Assembly (NCBI RefSeq): GCF_003097135.1
Contig: NZ_QEQL01000007.1
Location: forward strand, 124,001-188,000
DNA length: 64,000 nt
Reading direction: 5' to 3'
DNA from: Pseudomonas sp. URIL14HWK12:I12
GTDB taxonomy: Bacteria; Pseudomonadota; Gammaproteobacteria; Pseudomonadales; Pseudomonadaceae
The position numbers were made by a program, and so were the translations under genes. The notes below the pieces were generated by a model. The model was not told the origin of the DNA, made no database searches, and saw nothing but the letters and a program-made list of their open reading frames with translations. Below, piece by piece: positions 11,124 through 21,725 of the stretch (its first letter is position 1; each line of letters begins with the position of its first letter).

Positions 11124-12214
11124 GGCTTGGCCTCCCGCTGAGTCGAAGGCTCAGGCGCCTGGCGCTGCGCGAGGTAGGCCTGCAGCGCTTTGATGCTTGG
11201 GCCCAGGTCGGGGGTCTGCACCTGCACAGGCGCCTTGGCCAACTTGGCCAGCTGGGCGCTCAGGTTACGCGCTTGCACATTCTCTTGGTTGAAGGCGGCG
11301 CCGAGGATATCGCCAGCCTGTTTCATGGCTTGTTGGTAAACCGCCTGCTGGCCATTGAGCGCGCCCCATTGGGCCTGCTCCAGCGCCAGGCTGAGCGCCA
11401 TGCGAACCTGGCCCAACCCCTGCTCGGCCAACAACGGCCGCAGGTTGTCGTCAGGGTTGAAGTCAACGCGGAAGAAACCGGAGATTCGCTGCCAGTATTT
11501 GCGCCAGTGCATCCAACCGTCGTCGGCGGCCTGCACAGGCTGGCCTTGCTCCTGGGCCTGGAATGCCGGGGCCAGCGCAGAAAGCTGCGCGGCCTGATCG
11601 CGCAAGGCGCCCAGTTGCAGGAACAGCCCCGTGCGGTCAGGCTGGTCGACGCTGTTGAGCGCAGCCAAGCTGCGCGCCAGTTGCTCACGGGTGGCGAACG
11701 CGGCCGGGTCGTCTTGCTCGCGCAGGATCTGGTCGGCCCCTTCCACCAGCGCGGTGGCGCTGGTGATGTCTTGCAAGGCTGACAACCGCAGCGCGGCCAA
11801 GCGCAGCAGATGCTCGGCCTCTGCCAGGCGCCAGCCTTGGCGGCTGGAGCCCAGTACGGTTTCCAGGCGCTGGCTGATGCGTTGCTGATCGCCCTGAAGC
11901 TGGGCGACCAGTTGACGTCGCTCTTCGAGCTCCTGCGGCAAGGGGAACTGGGCCAGGCGCTGGTCAAGCTGCTGTTCGCTTTGCTTGAGGGTCTGCGATT
12001 GGATGCTGAGCGTCTCGATCTGGGAAGACTGGCGCTGGTGGCTCTGTGTGAGCGTGTGCAACTGCCAAACGCCCCACCCGGCCACGGCCACGCCTACGGC
12101 TGCCACCAGCAGTGCGAAAGCGGCCAGCCCTTTGCCGCCGCTGGGTTTGGCCGGTACCGGGGTTTGCTCGGCGCTGGAGGGCGCCTGCTGTTCGCTCAAT
12201 TGTTTTTCGCTCAC
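11120..12214 (-). CDS. hemX: HemX-like membrane protein
   Basis: The 364-residue protein has a short Ser/Pro/Glu-rich cytoplasmic start, one membrane segment (about residues 30-52) and a long helical periplasmic region beginning as a Gln-rich coiled coil. It belongs to the HemX family, often labelled uroporphyrinogen-III C-methyltransferase; no SAM methyltransferase motifs are visible, so that label is doubtful. The start codon is GTG with AAGGA eight bases upstream. Third gene of hemC-hemD-hemX-hemY. Confidence 0.9.
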   Translation of the reverse strand: MSEKQLSEQQAPSSAEQTPVPAKPSGGKGLAAFALLVAAVGVAVAGWGVWQLHTLTQSHQRQSSQIETLSIQSQTLKQSEQQLDQRLAQFPLPQELEERRQLVAQLQGDQQRISQRLETVLGSSRQGWRLAEAEHLLRLAALRLSALQDITSATALVEGADQILREQDDPAAFATREQLARSLAALNSVDQPDRTGLFLQLGALRDQAAQLSALAPAFQAQEQGQPVQAADDGWMHWRKYWQRISGFFRVDFNPDDNLRPLLAEQGLGQVRMALSLALEQAQWGALNGQQAVYQQAMKQAGDILGAAFNQENVQARNLSAQLAKLAKAPVQVQTPDLGPSIKALQAYLAQRQAPEPSTQREAKP

Positions 12215-12228
12215 TTATCCATCCTTTC

Positions 12229-12987
12229 TCATGAGGTGGCGCCTGGGCTGTGCGCCGCCAGGGCCGACACCAATGCTGCGGTACTGGCGCCCCGGCAGTC
12301 GATCACTTGCCGCGCACCCAACTGGCGCGCTAGCGCAGCGACGCGCTCGCCCGGCGCGAACAGCGCAAGCCCCGCAAGCGCTGGCCACTGCTCGGCGGCC
12401 AGGGCATGCAAGTGTTCCAGACCCTGCCCACTGCTGACCACCAGCCCGTTCAAGCGTTCCGCTGCCGCGCGGGCGGCCAGTTCGCCAAGGGCATAGGCAG
12501 GGCAAACCCGCCGGTAAAGCTCCAGATAATCCACATGGGCCCCGCGCTCACGCAAGGTGCCGGCCAATAGCTCCCGGCCGCCTTGCCCGCGCACGATCAA
12601 CACTCTCGGGCAGGGGTGAGCCAGGGCGCAGGTTAACTCAGGCAAAGCCAGCAGGGCTTCGCTGTCTTCGCCGCGCAATGGCCAATGCGCGCCAAGCCCG
12701 GCACCCGCCAGCAGCCGGCCAGTACCCTCACCTACCGCAAACCAATGCTCGGCAGGCTGCGGCTGCCCGCTCAAGTGAGCCAGGCACAGGCGGGCGGCGG
12801 CCTTGCTGACAACAATGACTGCGTCATAACGCTGTGCGAGCAGCCGACGCTGCTGATCGCTCATCGCCAGCGGCTGAATCTCCAGCGTCGGCAGCGCACT
12901 GGCAAATACGCCCTGCGCTGCCAGGGCTCGGCATTGCTCACTGGCTTCGGGCTCGGCACGGGTGACCAGCAGCCGCCAAGGGCTCAT
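12229..12987 (-). CDS. hemD: Uroporphyrinogen-III synthase
   Basis: The 252-residue protein matches HemD, with a two-domain Rossmann-like layout. The N-terminal motif WRLLVTRAEPEA and the C-terminal VVSSGQGLEHL and PGERVAALARQLG segments fit the family. It cyclises hydroxymethylbilane with inversion of ring D to uroporphyrinogen III. Its ATG shares one base with the hemC stop codon (TGATG), so the two are translationally coupled, consistent with consecutive pathway steps. Confidence 0.95.
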   Translation of the reverse strand: MSPWRLLVTRAEPEASEQCRALAAQGVFASALPTLEIQPLAMSDQQRRLLAQRYDAVIVVSKAAARLCLAHLSGQPQPAEHWFAVGEGTGRLLAGAGLGAHWPLRGEDSEALLALPELTCALAHPCPRVLIVRGQGGRELLAGTLRERGAHVDYLELYRRVCPAYALGELAARAAAERLNGLVVSSGQGLEHLHALAAEQWPALAGLALFAPGERVAALARQLGARQVIDCRGASTAALVSALAAHSPGATS

Positions 12988-13925
12988 CAGCCTTCGCCCT
13001 GGCCGTAGATGGCCGCGAGAATCTCGCCCGCACCTTGCTCGACCAGGGCCTGGGCAATGCGCTCGCCCAAACCCTGCGCCTGTGCCTGAGGCGCCCGCCC
13101 TTCAGCCTGCAGTAAACGCTCCCCCCCAGGCTCGCCGACCAGGCCGCGCAGCCAGAGCTCGCCCGCCTCCAGCACTGCGTAGGAAGCGATAGGCACCTGG
13201 CACCCACCGTTGAGGGCTTTGTTCATAGCGCGCTCGGCGGTCACGCACACGGCGGTCGGCAGGTGGTGAAGCGGTTCGAGCAGGGCGTGCAGGTCGGTGT
13301 CGGCAGTGCGGCATTCGATACCGACCGCGCCCTGGCCGCCGGCAGGCAGGCTGGCCTCGACACTCAGGTTGCTTCGAATACGCTCACCCAGGCCCAGGCG
13401 GATCAGGCCCGCGGCAGCCAGGATAATGGCGTCGTATTCCCCAGCATCGAGCTTGGCCAGGCGAGTGTTGACGTTCCCACGCAGGAAGCGCACCGACAGA
13501 TCAGGCCGCGCCGCGAGCAGTTGAGCCTGGCGGCGCAGGCTGGAGGTGCCGACGATGCTACCGGCAGGCAGAGCGTGGAGGCTGTCATAGGTGTTGGAAA
13601 CGAATGCATCACGAGGGTCTTCACGCTCGCAAATGCAAAAAAGCCCGAGGCCCTCGGGGAAGTCCATCGGCACATCCTTCATCGAATGCACGGCGATGTC
13701 GGCAGTGCCTTCGAGCAGAGCGGTTTCAAGCTCCTTGACGAACAGCCCCTTGCCGCCGATTTTTGCCAGGGGCGAATCCAGAAGCTTGTCGCCTCGGCTG
13801 ACCATGGGTACCAATGTGACCACCAGGCCTGGATGTGCCTGCTGCAGGCGCTCCTTGACGTATTCGGCCTGCCAGAGTGCCAACGCGCTCTGGCGCGTGG
13901 CGATACGGAGGGTGCGACTAGGCAT
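12987..13925 (-). CDS. hemC: Porphobilinogen deaminase (hydroxymethylbilane synthase)
   Basis: The 312-residue protein opens [19 protein letters not shown], as HemC enzymes do. It has [34 protein letters not shown], and the [10 protein letters not shown] loop containing the cysteine that carries the dipyrromethane cofactor. HemC joins four porphobilinogens into hydroxymethylbilane. I start at MPSRTLR for agreement with family length; an alternative ATG lies four codons earlier. It lies about 90 bp downstream of algR, the P. aeruginosa order. Confidence 0.96.
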   Translation of the reverse strand: MPSRTLRIATRQSALALWQAEYVKERLQQAHPGLVVTLVPMVSRGDKLLDSPLAKIGGKGLFVKELETALLEGTADIAVHSMKDVPMDFPEGLGLFCICEREDPRDAFVSNTYDSLHALPAGSIVGTSSLRRQAQLLAARPDLSVRFLRGNVNTRLAKLDAGEYDAIILAAAGLIRLGLGERIRSNLSVEASLPAGGQGAVGIECRTADTDLHALLEPLHHLPTAVCVTAERAMNKALNGGCQVPIASYAVLEAGELWLRGLVGEPGGERLLQAEGRAPQAQAQGLGERIAQALVEQGAGEILAAIYGQGEG

Positions 13926-13974
13926 GTGATGATCCATGACGAGTAAAGGCCAGGATCATACCAGCTCAGGCCCT

Positions 13975-13994
13975 GCGGGGCGGAGGCCCCCCGC
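13975..13994 (-). terminator. GC-rich stem-loop between algR and hemC
   Basis: GCGGGG (13975-13980) and CCCCGC (13989-13994) can pair across an 8-base loop, just downstream of the algR stop codon. No T tract follows, so it may be an attenuator between algR and hemC rather than a full terminator. Confidence 0.35.
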
Positions 13995-14012
13995 TCTGCA
14001 CCCTGCGCTGCG

Positions 14013-14759
14013 TCAAAGCTGCTGCATCATCTTGCGCACGCCCGCGACGTGGCGCCTGCTGACGGTCAGCGCGTCGCCGCCCAAGCCTTTCAAGAACAAC
14101 TGGAAATGGCCAAGGGGCGTGCGTTGCAGGCGCTCGATGCGCTCGCGCGCCACCAGCGCATTGCGGTGGATACGCACGAAACGGTCACCGAATTCGTCTT
14201 CGAGCGCCTTGAGCGGCTCGTCGAGCAGCACTTCGCCACCCACATGCCTCAAGGTCACGTATTTGTGATCAGCTATGAAATAGATCACCTGGTCCAGCGG
14301 GATCAGCTCAATACCTTTACGGGTGCGGGCGCTGATATGGGTTCGGGGCCCCGTGCCGCTTTCGGAGGCAGGGCGGGTAAGCGCGGCGAGCTGTACACGA
14401 TTGGGGCGCTCGGCTTTTTTCAATGCATCGGTCAAGTCATCGGCGCTCACCGGCTTGACCAGGTAGCCCACAGCGCTCACCTGGAAAGCATCAACGGCGA
14501 ATTCGTCATGGGCAGTGCAGAACACCACCGCCGGAGGGGTGTCGCGCTCGCACAGGCGAGCTGCAACCTGAAGGCCATCGAGCCCCGGCATGCGGATGTC
14601 GAGCAACACGACGTCAGGCTTGAGGTTGTCGATCAGCGTCAGGGCTTCATCGCCATTGGAGGCGCTGGGTTCCAGAACGCTATAGCCCTCGATATTGCTG
14701 ACCATCCGGGTCAGGCGCTCGCGGGCCAATGGTTCGTCATCAACGATCAGGACATTCAT
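14013..14759 (-). CDS. algR: LytTR-type response regulator AlgR
   Basis: The 248-residue protein has an N-terminal receiver domain (MNVLIVDDEP start, VVLLDIRMPGLDGLQ holding the phospho-acceptor Asp, SAVGYLVKPV with the conserved Lys) and a C-terminal LytTR DNA-binding domain (about 145-248, with FIADHKYVTLRH and RFVRIHRNALVARERI). AlgR controls alginate, type IV pili, rhamnolipid and cyclic-di-GMP genes in P. aeruginosa. Its ATG overlaps the algZ stop codon (ATGA), so kinase and regulator are coupled. Confidence 0.95.
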   Translation of the reverse strand: MNVLIVDDEPLARERLTRMVSNIEGYSVLEPSASNGDEALTLIDNLKPDVVLLDIRMPGLDGLQVAARLCERDTPPAVVFCTAHDEFAVDAFQVSAVGYLVKPVSADDLTDALKKAERPNRVQLAALTRPASESGTGPRTHISARTRKGIELIPLDQVIYFIADHKYVTLRHVGGEVLLDEPLKALEDEFGDRFVRIHRNALVARERIERLQRTPLGHFQLFLKGLGGDALTVSRRHVAGVRKMMQQL

Positions 14760-15820
14760 AAAGGGCCGGATTCCTGCGTGAGTCTCGCACAAGGGTAGCG
14801 TAGACAAGTGGAGTGACGACCGTCACGGCGTACCACGCTCAGACTCGCCCTGGGGCCAAAAAGTGCCCCGAGCCTGGCTTCGATATTCGCCAGCGCTTGC
14901 CTCGTACCGCCCGGTACCCGGGCGGCGGCGGCTTCATCGTAGGGGTTGGTGATGCACAAGCTGAATTCCCCCCCGTGGTATTGCGCTTCGACACTGACCA
15001 GGCCGCCTTCAATGCGCGGGGCGATTCCATGGATCAAGGCATTCTCCAGTAGCGGCTGGAGCGTTAATTGGGGGATCGGCACATCTTCGGGCACGCCGCC
15101 AATCTTCCACTCCAACTGTAGACGCTCGCCGAGGCGATATTGCTCAATTGATAAATAACGACGTGCCAGGGCCAACTCCTGCCCCCACTGCACAAGGCTC
15201 CCGGGCGTACCAAGGCTGGCCCGGAACAGGCTGGAAAGGTCCAGAACCGCCTGCTCGGCCTTGGCCGAATCCAGCGCGATGAGGCTGGCGATACTGTTTA
15301 GGCTGTTGAACAGGAAGTGGGGGCGGATGCGCGCCTGCAGGGCTTCCAGGCGAGCGCGAAGCTCGGCTTGCTGCTGGTGGCGCCATTGACTTTGCAGATA
15401 GAAATAACGCAGAAAAAGGCCCGACATGATCAGCGCGATCACGCCATGGCGCAAATAACGGTAGAGCCCTTCTGGGGCCTGCGGGCTGCTGAGCTGGTAG
15501 TAATCGGTGAAGGCGGTGCCCGCCAGCGTCAGGGCCACCACGAGCGAACAGCACCAGGCGCCGGCCGCCCCCGGATGCAACCTCGCCAAGCGCGGGCGCA
15601 GGTTGCACAACGCCGCCGCCGACAGCAGCACGATCCACTGCACGAACAGCGAGGTCAGTGCCAGGCGCACCCAGTTGAAGCCCGCTGCCATCGATTCCGA
15701 CAGCACCAGCACCAGCACCAGCAGCTCGGCCAGCACGATCAACAGCAGCAAGGCGCGAGGCGCACACAATTCAGGCAGGAAAAACTCCCTGTGCGGGGGG
15801 GTGGCCGCTTCCGTGTGCAT
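14756..15820 (-). CDS. algZ: LytS-type sensor histidine kinase AlgZ (FimS)
   Basis: The 354-residue protein has four hydrophobic segments (about residues 25-140), then a His_kinase domain with ARIRPHFLFNSLNSIASLI containing the expected phospho-acceptor His, and a C-terminal ATPase region with LQPLLENALIHGI. It is the unorthodox AlgZ/FimS kinase partnered with AlgR. I start at MHTEAAT because AGGAGG lies seven bases upstream. It is divergent from argH; the 114-bp gap carries both promoters. Confidence 0.93.
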   Translation of the reverse strand: MHTEAATPPHREFFLPELCAPRALLLLIVLAELLVLVLVLSESMAAGFNWVRLALTSLFVQWIVLLSAAALCNLRPRLARLHPGAAGAWCCSLVVALTLAGTAFTDYYQLSSPQAPEGLYRYLRHGVIALIMSGLFLRYFYLQSQWRHQQQAELRARLEALQARIRPHFLFNSLNSIASLIALDSAKAEQAVLDLSSLFRASLGTPGSLVQWGQELALARRYLSIEQYRLGERLQLEWKIGGVPEDVPIPQLTLQPLLENALIHGIAPRIEGGLVSVEAQYHGGEFSLCITNPYDEAAAARVPGGTRQALANIEARLGALFGPRASLSVVRRDGRHSTCLRYPCARLTQESGPL

Positions 15821-15934
15821 CGCTGCCTCCTGCGCGGGCGTTAGTCGGTACCGATCTTCTCTCATGCCCCGCCCGCGCCGGCAACCCTGCTATGATGCAG
15901 CCCTTTCCTTTCGAGCCTTCACCGAGCCAGACCA

Positions 15935-17335
<1,401 letters not shown>

Positions 17336-17341
17336 CCCTCC

Positions 17342-17361
17342 CCCGCGGCCACGGTCGCGGG
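17342..17361 (+). terminator. Short stem-loop after argH
   Basis: CCCGCG (17342-17347) and CGCGGG (17356-17361) pair around an 8-base loop and are followed by CCTTTC. It may attenuate transcription into the next small gene, whose ATG is 23 bp on. Confidence 0.4.
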
Positions 17362-17383
17362 CCTTTCACGCCAGGAGCCGACC

Positions 17384-17650
17384 ATGAGCGAACAGCCCGA
17401 AGACGAATTCGTCGAGAACACCCTGATCCAGGCCATCGAGAACCAGATCGAAACCGGCGAGCCGGCCGCTGCCAAGGCGGTGTACAACAAGCTCACGCTG
17501 GTGGGCTACGAGCCAGAGGAAGCGCTCGATTTGATGGCCCAGGTGCTGGCCATGGAGATCGACGACATGCTCGAGGCCGATCGACCCTTCGACAGCCAAT
17601 GGTACGAAACGGCGCTACGCGGCCTGCCCGAGCTTCCTGAAAGCCGTTGA
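17384..17650 (+). CDS. Small conserved acidic protein, unknown function
   Basis: An 88-residue acidic, helical protein beginning MSEQPEDEFVENTLIQAIEN. It has no signal peptide, membrane segment or cysteine and no recognised catalytic motif. CAGGAG precedes the ATG at good spacing. Its repeated place between argH and the TIGR02647/cyaA genes in pseudomonads suggests a real gene. I cannot assign a function. Confidence 0.8.
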   Translation: MSEQPEDEFVENTLIQAIENQIETGEPAAAKAVYNKLTLVGYEPEEALDLMAQVLAMEIDDMLEADRPFDSQWYETALRGLPELPESR

Positions 17651-17691
17651 ACGTCTACACTGCTCCTGAAAACAACAACACCGGAGCTGCC

Positions 17692-17937
17692 ATGACGTTA
17701 CATGCCGAACTGCTTGCAGAAGTCCAGATGCTCGCCCATTTCAACCTGGGCAACAGCCAGGAAGGGTTGAAGGTTCATCACGATGCCTCGCCCGAGCTGG
17801 TCGCCGCCACTCGGCGCCTGCACGCCAAGGGCCTGATCAGCCAGGCCGATGGCGGTTACCTGACCCACCTGGGGCTGGAGGCCGCAGAGCACGCGCAAAG
17901 CCTGCTCAGCATCCTGGAGCAACAGGAAGCAGCCTGA
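17692..17937 (+). CDS. TIGR02647 family small protein
   Basis: An 81-residue protein reading MTLHAELLAEVQMLAHFNLG, with HHDASPELVAATRRLHAKGLI and a C-terminal LGLEAAEHAQSLLSIL helix. This matches the TIGR02647 family, which has a winged-helix-like pattern (a helix pair and a GGYLT turn); function unknown. I start at the internal ATG because CCGGAG lies eight bases upstream; an earlier start overlaps non-conserved sequence. It lies just before cyaA. Confidence 0.8.
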   Translation: MTLHAELLAEVQMLAHFNLGNSQEGLKVHHDASPELVAATRRLHAKGLISQADGGYLTHLGLEAAEHAQSLLSILEQQEAA

Positions 17938-17954
17938 GCGCCTCAAACTCCGCC

Positions 17955-18001
17955 GGTGGCTGCCGATAACGCTTCAAAGGTAACCGTTATCGTCGGCCAC
18001 C
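17955..18001. promoter_or_regulatory. Long imperfect inverted repeat in front of cyaA
   Basis: Two 17-base arms (17955-17971 and 17985-18001) match at 15 of 17 positions in inverted orientation, with the core CGATAACG / CGTTATCG and a 13-base spacer. The right arm ends 13 bases before the cyaA ATG, so in RNA the hairpin would crowd the cyaA ribosome site. It could be a terminator/attenuator after the upstream small gene or an operator. Confidence 0.6.
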
Positions 18002-18014
18002 GACCGAGAGCTAC

Positions 18015-20855
18015 ATGACCCGCCATCACGACATTCGCCCGGATCTTGACGACGGTATCGACCGCAAGGCTCTGGCGACCGTGCGCGCGCGCTTTCTGGC
18101 GGCGAGCAATGTACGCCTGGCCCGTGCCTGCGAAGGGTTTTCCACCCGGCAGAAGCAGGTGCTGGTGCTGTTGCCGTTGTTGTTTCATGTCAACCATCCG
18201 CTGTTGCCGGGCTACGTATCCGGGTTCACCCCGGCAGGCATCAGTGGTTACGAGCCCAGCGAAGAAGTACTCGCCGAAGGCCAGCGCCTGGCCCGATCTT
18301 TCGCCTACAAGGCCCGCCGCAATGCACCTGCACCCATCCTCGGGCTTTACCTGATGGGTAGCCTGGGCACACTGGCGCAAGACGACAGCAGCGACATGGA
18401 CATGTGGGTGTGCCACGCCCCGGGCCTGGAAGCCGGTGCGCTTCAGGAACTGGAGAAAAAATGCCGCCTGCTGGAGGCCTGGGCTCAAAGCCTGGGCGCC
18501 GAGGCCCATTTTTTTCTGATCGACTGTGAGCGTTTCGTTCGGGAAGACCGTGACAACCGCCTGAGCTCCGACGACAGCGGCACGACCCAACATTACCTGC
18601 TGCTGGACGAGTTCTACCGCACCGCCCTGTGGATTGCCGGGCGCACGCCATTGTGGTGGTTGGTGCCTGCCTATGAAGAACAGCGTTACGAGCACTTCAC
18701 TCAGACACTTCTGGGCAAGCGCTTCATTCGCCAAGAAGAGGTGCTGGACCTGGGCAACCTGTCGCGCATCCCCCCTGGAGAGTTCATCGGCGCAGGGCTC
18801 TGGCAGCTGTTCAAGGGCATCGATTCACCCTTCAAATCGGTGATCAAGCTGCTACTCACCGAGCTGTACGCCGCCGAACACCCGCACGTACGCTGCCTTG
18901 GCCTTGACTACAAGCAAGCGATATTCGAGAACCGCATCGCACCCGATGAGCTGGACCCTTACCTGATGGCCTACCGGCGTATCGAAACCTACCTGCAAGG
19001 CACCGGCGATCACGGGCGGCTGGAGCTGGTGCGCCGGGCGTTCTACCTGAAGGTCAACCGGCGCCTTAGTGCTCCGGCCCGCGGGCGCGCCCAGGGGTGG
19101 CAGCGGCCGGTAATGGAGAAGCTGGTCACCGAGTGGGGCTGGGATGACCGGCACCTGGCAGTGCTCGACGGCCGCGCATCCTGGAAGGTGCGCCAGGTAA
19201 CGCTGGAGCGCCGGGGGTTAGTGGCCGCACTCAATCAGAGTTACCGGTTCCTGACAGGCTTCGCCCGCCTGCATCCCAGCACCAGCCCTGCCAAACGCCA
19301 GGATCTGAACGTGCTGGGCCGGCGGCTGTACGCCACCTTCGAGCGCCGTGCCGGCAAGATCGAGCTGATCAACCCAGGCATCGCCCCTGACCTCTCCGAG
19401 GACACGCTCACATTGATTCAGGCGCCCAACCGGCGAGAGGCCGGGCAGACCCAATGGGCCCTGTTTCACGGCAACCTCAATGTGCTCGAATGGGAGCACT
19501 TTGCACCCTTCAAGCGCAGCCACTGCCTGGTCGACCTGTTGGCCTGGGGCCATCGCAACGGCGTGATCGACAGCAGCACCCGCCTTGCCCTGCACCCGGG
19601 TACCAGCGATGTGAACGACTTCGAGCTGTTCAACCTGCTCGGGGCGTTGCAGCAGTTGATCCCGCTGCCGATGCCGCAGGTCGAAGACGAGCAGTTGCTA
19701 CAGCCTGCGGTGGCCACCGAAGTGCTCTTGCTGGTGAACGTCGGAATAGACCCGCTCAAGCACCACCGCGAGCTGAACATCCTGCTGACCACCGAGCGCA
19801 CCGATTCGCTCAGCTACGCCGGTGCCCGCGACAACCTGGTGCTCACCCTGGACCAAGTGACCGTCAACAGTTGGAACGAGGTCACCGTCAGCCGTTTCGA
19901 CGGGCGCCATGCGCTGCTCGACTGCCTGCGCGATTTTCTCAACGGCCTGCCGGAAGGCCGGCCGGCGCCCAAGGTCAGCGTGCGCTGCTATTGCCAGAAC
20001 CGCGCGGCCGCTATCTCGGCCCGGGTCGAGGAGCTGTTCAGCACTGCACAGACGTTGCTCAACCGAGGCTTGGGCCATCGCTATCTGATCCAGATCCAGC
20101 AACACTACCATGTGCTGGAGCTTACCCCCGGGCAGGTGCGGCACTTCCCACTGCCCAGCCTGGCGGTGCTGCTCGATTACCTCTCCCGGCCACTCAAACG
20201 CTACAGCCCCTTGCACCTGGACCCCCATGCGCTGGAAGACCAGGACCTGGCGTTGATCCTGCCTCATGCGCACCCCGATTGCGTTCAGGTGTTCTATTTC
20301 GCTCAGGGCGACGAAGCACAGCTGTACGTGCTGGACGAGTTCAATTCGCTATGGCGCCAGCGCCTGCCCTTTCACGACGAAGCCAGCCTGCTGCAGCCGT
20401 TGCGGCGTTTTCTGCGCTCGGTCGTTGAGCGCCGCGAGGCACGCGGGGCATTGGCCAGCCCTCAGCACCTGGAGACCCTGTTCTACCGGCTACAGGCAGG
20501 CCAGGGTAATCGCGCGCGCACCGTGGCGCGCCTGGCCTTGCCGGCCGACACCGACATGACGCCGTTTTTCGACGTGCAGGCGATCATGTTCAAGAGCTCC
20601 TCGGAGCAGACCCGCGTGGTGCTTTATTGCAACCAGAAGGAATTCAGCGAGCTGGAGCACGGCAGCGCGCTCTATCAGGTGGTGGCCCAGGAAATCCTTG
20701 GCCAGCGCAGCCCGGCCCAGCGCTACCGCTGCTACATCACTGACCTGGACCTGTCGGCTCTGGGCCATGAGCAGGGGTTTTCGAGCAACGTTTACCTGCG
20801 CTACAAGGCCGACCTCGAGCGGGCGATCAATGCCGCGCTCACGGCACTGGACTGA
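18015..20855 (+). CDS. cyaA: Class I adenylate cyclase
   Basis: The 946-residue protein is a class I (enterobacterial-type) adenylate cyclase. The N-terminal catalytic half has a nucleotidyltransferase-like GSLGTLAQDDSSDMDMWVCH motif with the G-S and D-x-D metal-binding pattern. The C-terminal half is the regulatory region. It makes cyclic AMP for Vfr/Crp-type regulators. A GAGAG ribosome site precedes the ATG, directly downstream of a long inverted repeat. Its last 17 bases overlap the 3' end of the convergent DUF1289 gene. Confidence 0.95.
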   Translation: MTRHHDIRPDLDDGIDRKALATVRARFLAASNVRLARACEGFSTRQKQVLVLLPLLFHVNHPLLPGYVSGFTPAGISGYEPSEEVLAEGQRLARSFAYKARRNAPAPILGLYLMGSLGTLAQDDSSDMDMWVCHAPGLEAGALQELEKKCRLLEAWAQSLGAEAHFFLIDCERFVREDRDNRLSSDDSGTTQHYLLLDEFYRTALWIAGRTPLWWLVPAYEEQRYEHFTQTLLGKRFIRQEEVLDLGNLSRIPPGEFIGAGLWQLFKGIDSPFKSVIKLLLTELYAAEHPHVRCLGLDYKQAIFENRIAPDELDPYLMAYRRIETYLQGTGDHGRLELVRRAFYLKVNRRLSAPARGRAQGWQRPVMEKLVTEWGWDDRHLAVLDGRASWKVRQVTLERRGLVAALNQSYRFLTGFARLHPSTSPAKRQDLNVLGRRLYATFERRAGKIELINPGIAPDLSEDTLTLIQAPNRREAGQTQWALFHGNLNVLEWEHFAPFKRSHCLVDLLAWGHRNGVIDSSTRLALHPGTSDVNDFELFNLLGALQQLIPLPMPQVEDEQLLQPAVATEVLLLVNVGIDPLKHHRELNILLTTERTDSLSYAGARDNLVLTLDQVTVNSWNEVTVSRFDGRHALLDCLRDFLNGLPEGRPAPKVSVRCYCQNRAAAISARVEELFSTAQTLLNRGLGHRYLIQIQQHYHVLELTPGQVRHFPLPSLAVLLDYLSRPLKRYSPLHLDPHALEDQDLALILPHAHPDCVQVFYFAQGDEAQLYVLDEFNSLWRQRLPFHDEASLLQPLRRFLRSVVERREARGALASPQHLETLFYRLQAGQGNRARTVARLALPADTDMTPFFDVQAIMFKSSSEQTRVVLYCNQKEFSELEHGSALYQVVAQEILGQRSPAQRYRCYITDLDLSALGHEQGFSSNVYLRYKADLERAINAALTALD

Positions 20856-21051
20856 GCTGCGCCTTGCGCTGTGCCGCCTGATCGCAGATGTCGCGGCGCT
20901 GCTCGTCGCTTGCCGCCCGCCACTGGCGGATGTGCTCCACATGGCGGAAGCAGCCCAGGCAAAAGCGCTCTTCGTCGAGCCGGCACAGGCTCACGCAGGG
21001 TGATTTAACGGCATTGCTGGCATTGATGTAGAGCGGTTTTTCGCTGGCCAT
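20839..21051 (-). CDS. DUF1289 protein
   Basis: A 70-residue protein with the DUF1289 cysteine pattern SPCVSLCRLDEERFCLGCFR (four Cys), followed by a helical RQW-rich region. The four cysteines suggest a small metal or iron-sulfur site, but this is not shown. It starts immediately after the cyaY stop codon (TGA ATG), so they form a two-gene unit; cyaY is an iron chaperone, giving weak functional context. Confidence 0.85.
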   Translation of the reverse strand: MASEKPLYINASNAVKSPCVSLCRLDEERFCLGCFRHVEHIRQWRAASDEQRRDICDQAAQRKAQLSPVP

Positions 21052-21384
21052 TCAGATCTCGTCGAAGTCGAGCTTTTCACCGGCCTGCTCGAAGACAATG
21101 CGCACCAGCATCTCGTTGAGCAACTCATCGGTGCTGTCGCACATCCACTTGCCCGACTCGGCGTCGTAGTCGAAGTGAAAGCCCCCGGAGCGAGCGGCCA
21201 ACCACAACTGGCGCAAGGCGGGCTGGCGGCTGAAAATCAGTTGGCTGCCGCCTTCGAAGCGCAGGGTCAGCACGCCGCCGGAGTTTTCCATATCGACGTC
21301 CAGGCCGCTGTCGTCGAAAAGGTCTTCCAGGTTCTGCTGGGTCGTATCGACCAGGTCGTGGAAGCGGGCTTCGGTCAAACTCAT
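21052..21384 (-). CDS. cyaY: Frataxin-like iron protein CyaY
   Basis: The 110-residue protein has the frataxin fold pattern: an acidic first helix ([24 protein letters not shown]) followed by beta strands with [19 protein letters not shown] and the [14 protein letters not shown] core. CyaY binds iron and modulates Fe-S cluster assembly on IscU/IscS. I start at MSLTEARF with GAAGGT upstream; the longer frame upstream is not conserved-looking. Divergent from lptM. Confidence 0.94.
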   Translation of the reverse strand: MSLTEARFHDLVDTTQQNLEDLFDDSGLDVDMENSGGVLTLRFEGGSQLIFSRQPALRQLWLAARSGGFHFDYDAESGKWMCDSTDELLNEMLVRIVFEQAGEKLDFDEI

Positions 21385-21566
21385 GTGCTCACCTTCGGTT
21401 GTTGGCGCAAGCGCGGCACGATACGAGCAGGCGCAGGCGATTGCAAAGACTATCTGACCAGCCACCGCCCCCGGCCGCCCCGCCAGGCGGGCGCCCATTG
21501 CGTAGGCAAGGGCGTGGTGCACCGGTATACTCGGGCGCAATTGCCGATTTGCACAAAGGATTTCCC

Positions 21567-21716
21567 ATGAAGCGTCTGATCGCCTCGTTCGCCGCGTTGC
21601 TGGCCGTGGCCTGCCTGTTGTCCGCCTGTGGCCAGAAGGGCCCGCTCTATTTGCCGGACGGCAGCAAGTCCACCGTCGAACAACCCAGCTCGCACACGCA
21701 TCAGCGTACTTTCTAA
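21567..21716 (+). CDS. lptM: Small outer-membrane lipoprotein LptM/LppL
   Basis: A 49-residue lipoprotein with a signal peptide, lipobox LSAC (mature Cys about residue 21) and the conserved [11 protein letters not shown] start of the mature chain. This matches LppL of P. aeruginosa and YifL/LptM of E. coli, also encoded just before lysA/dapF-xerC genes. LptM has been reported to help LptD mature in LPS transport. AAAGGA precedes the ATG; lysA follows after 9 bp. Confidence 0.9.
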   Translation: MKRLIASFAALLAVACLLSACGQKGPLYLPDGSKSTVEQPSSHTHQRTF

Positions 21717-21725
21717 GGGATTTCC

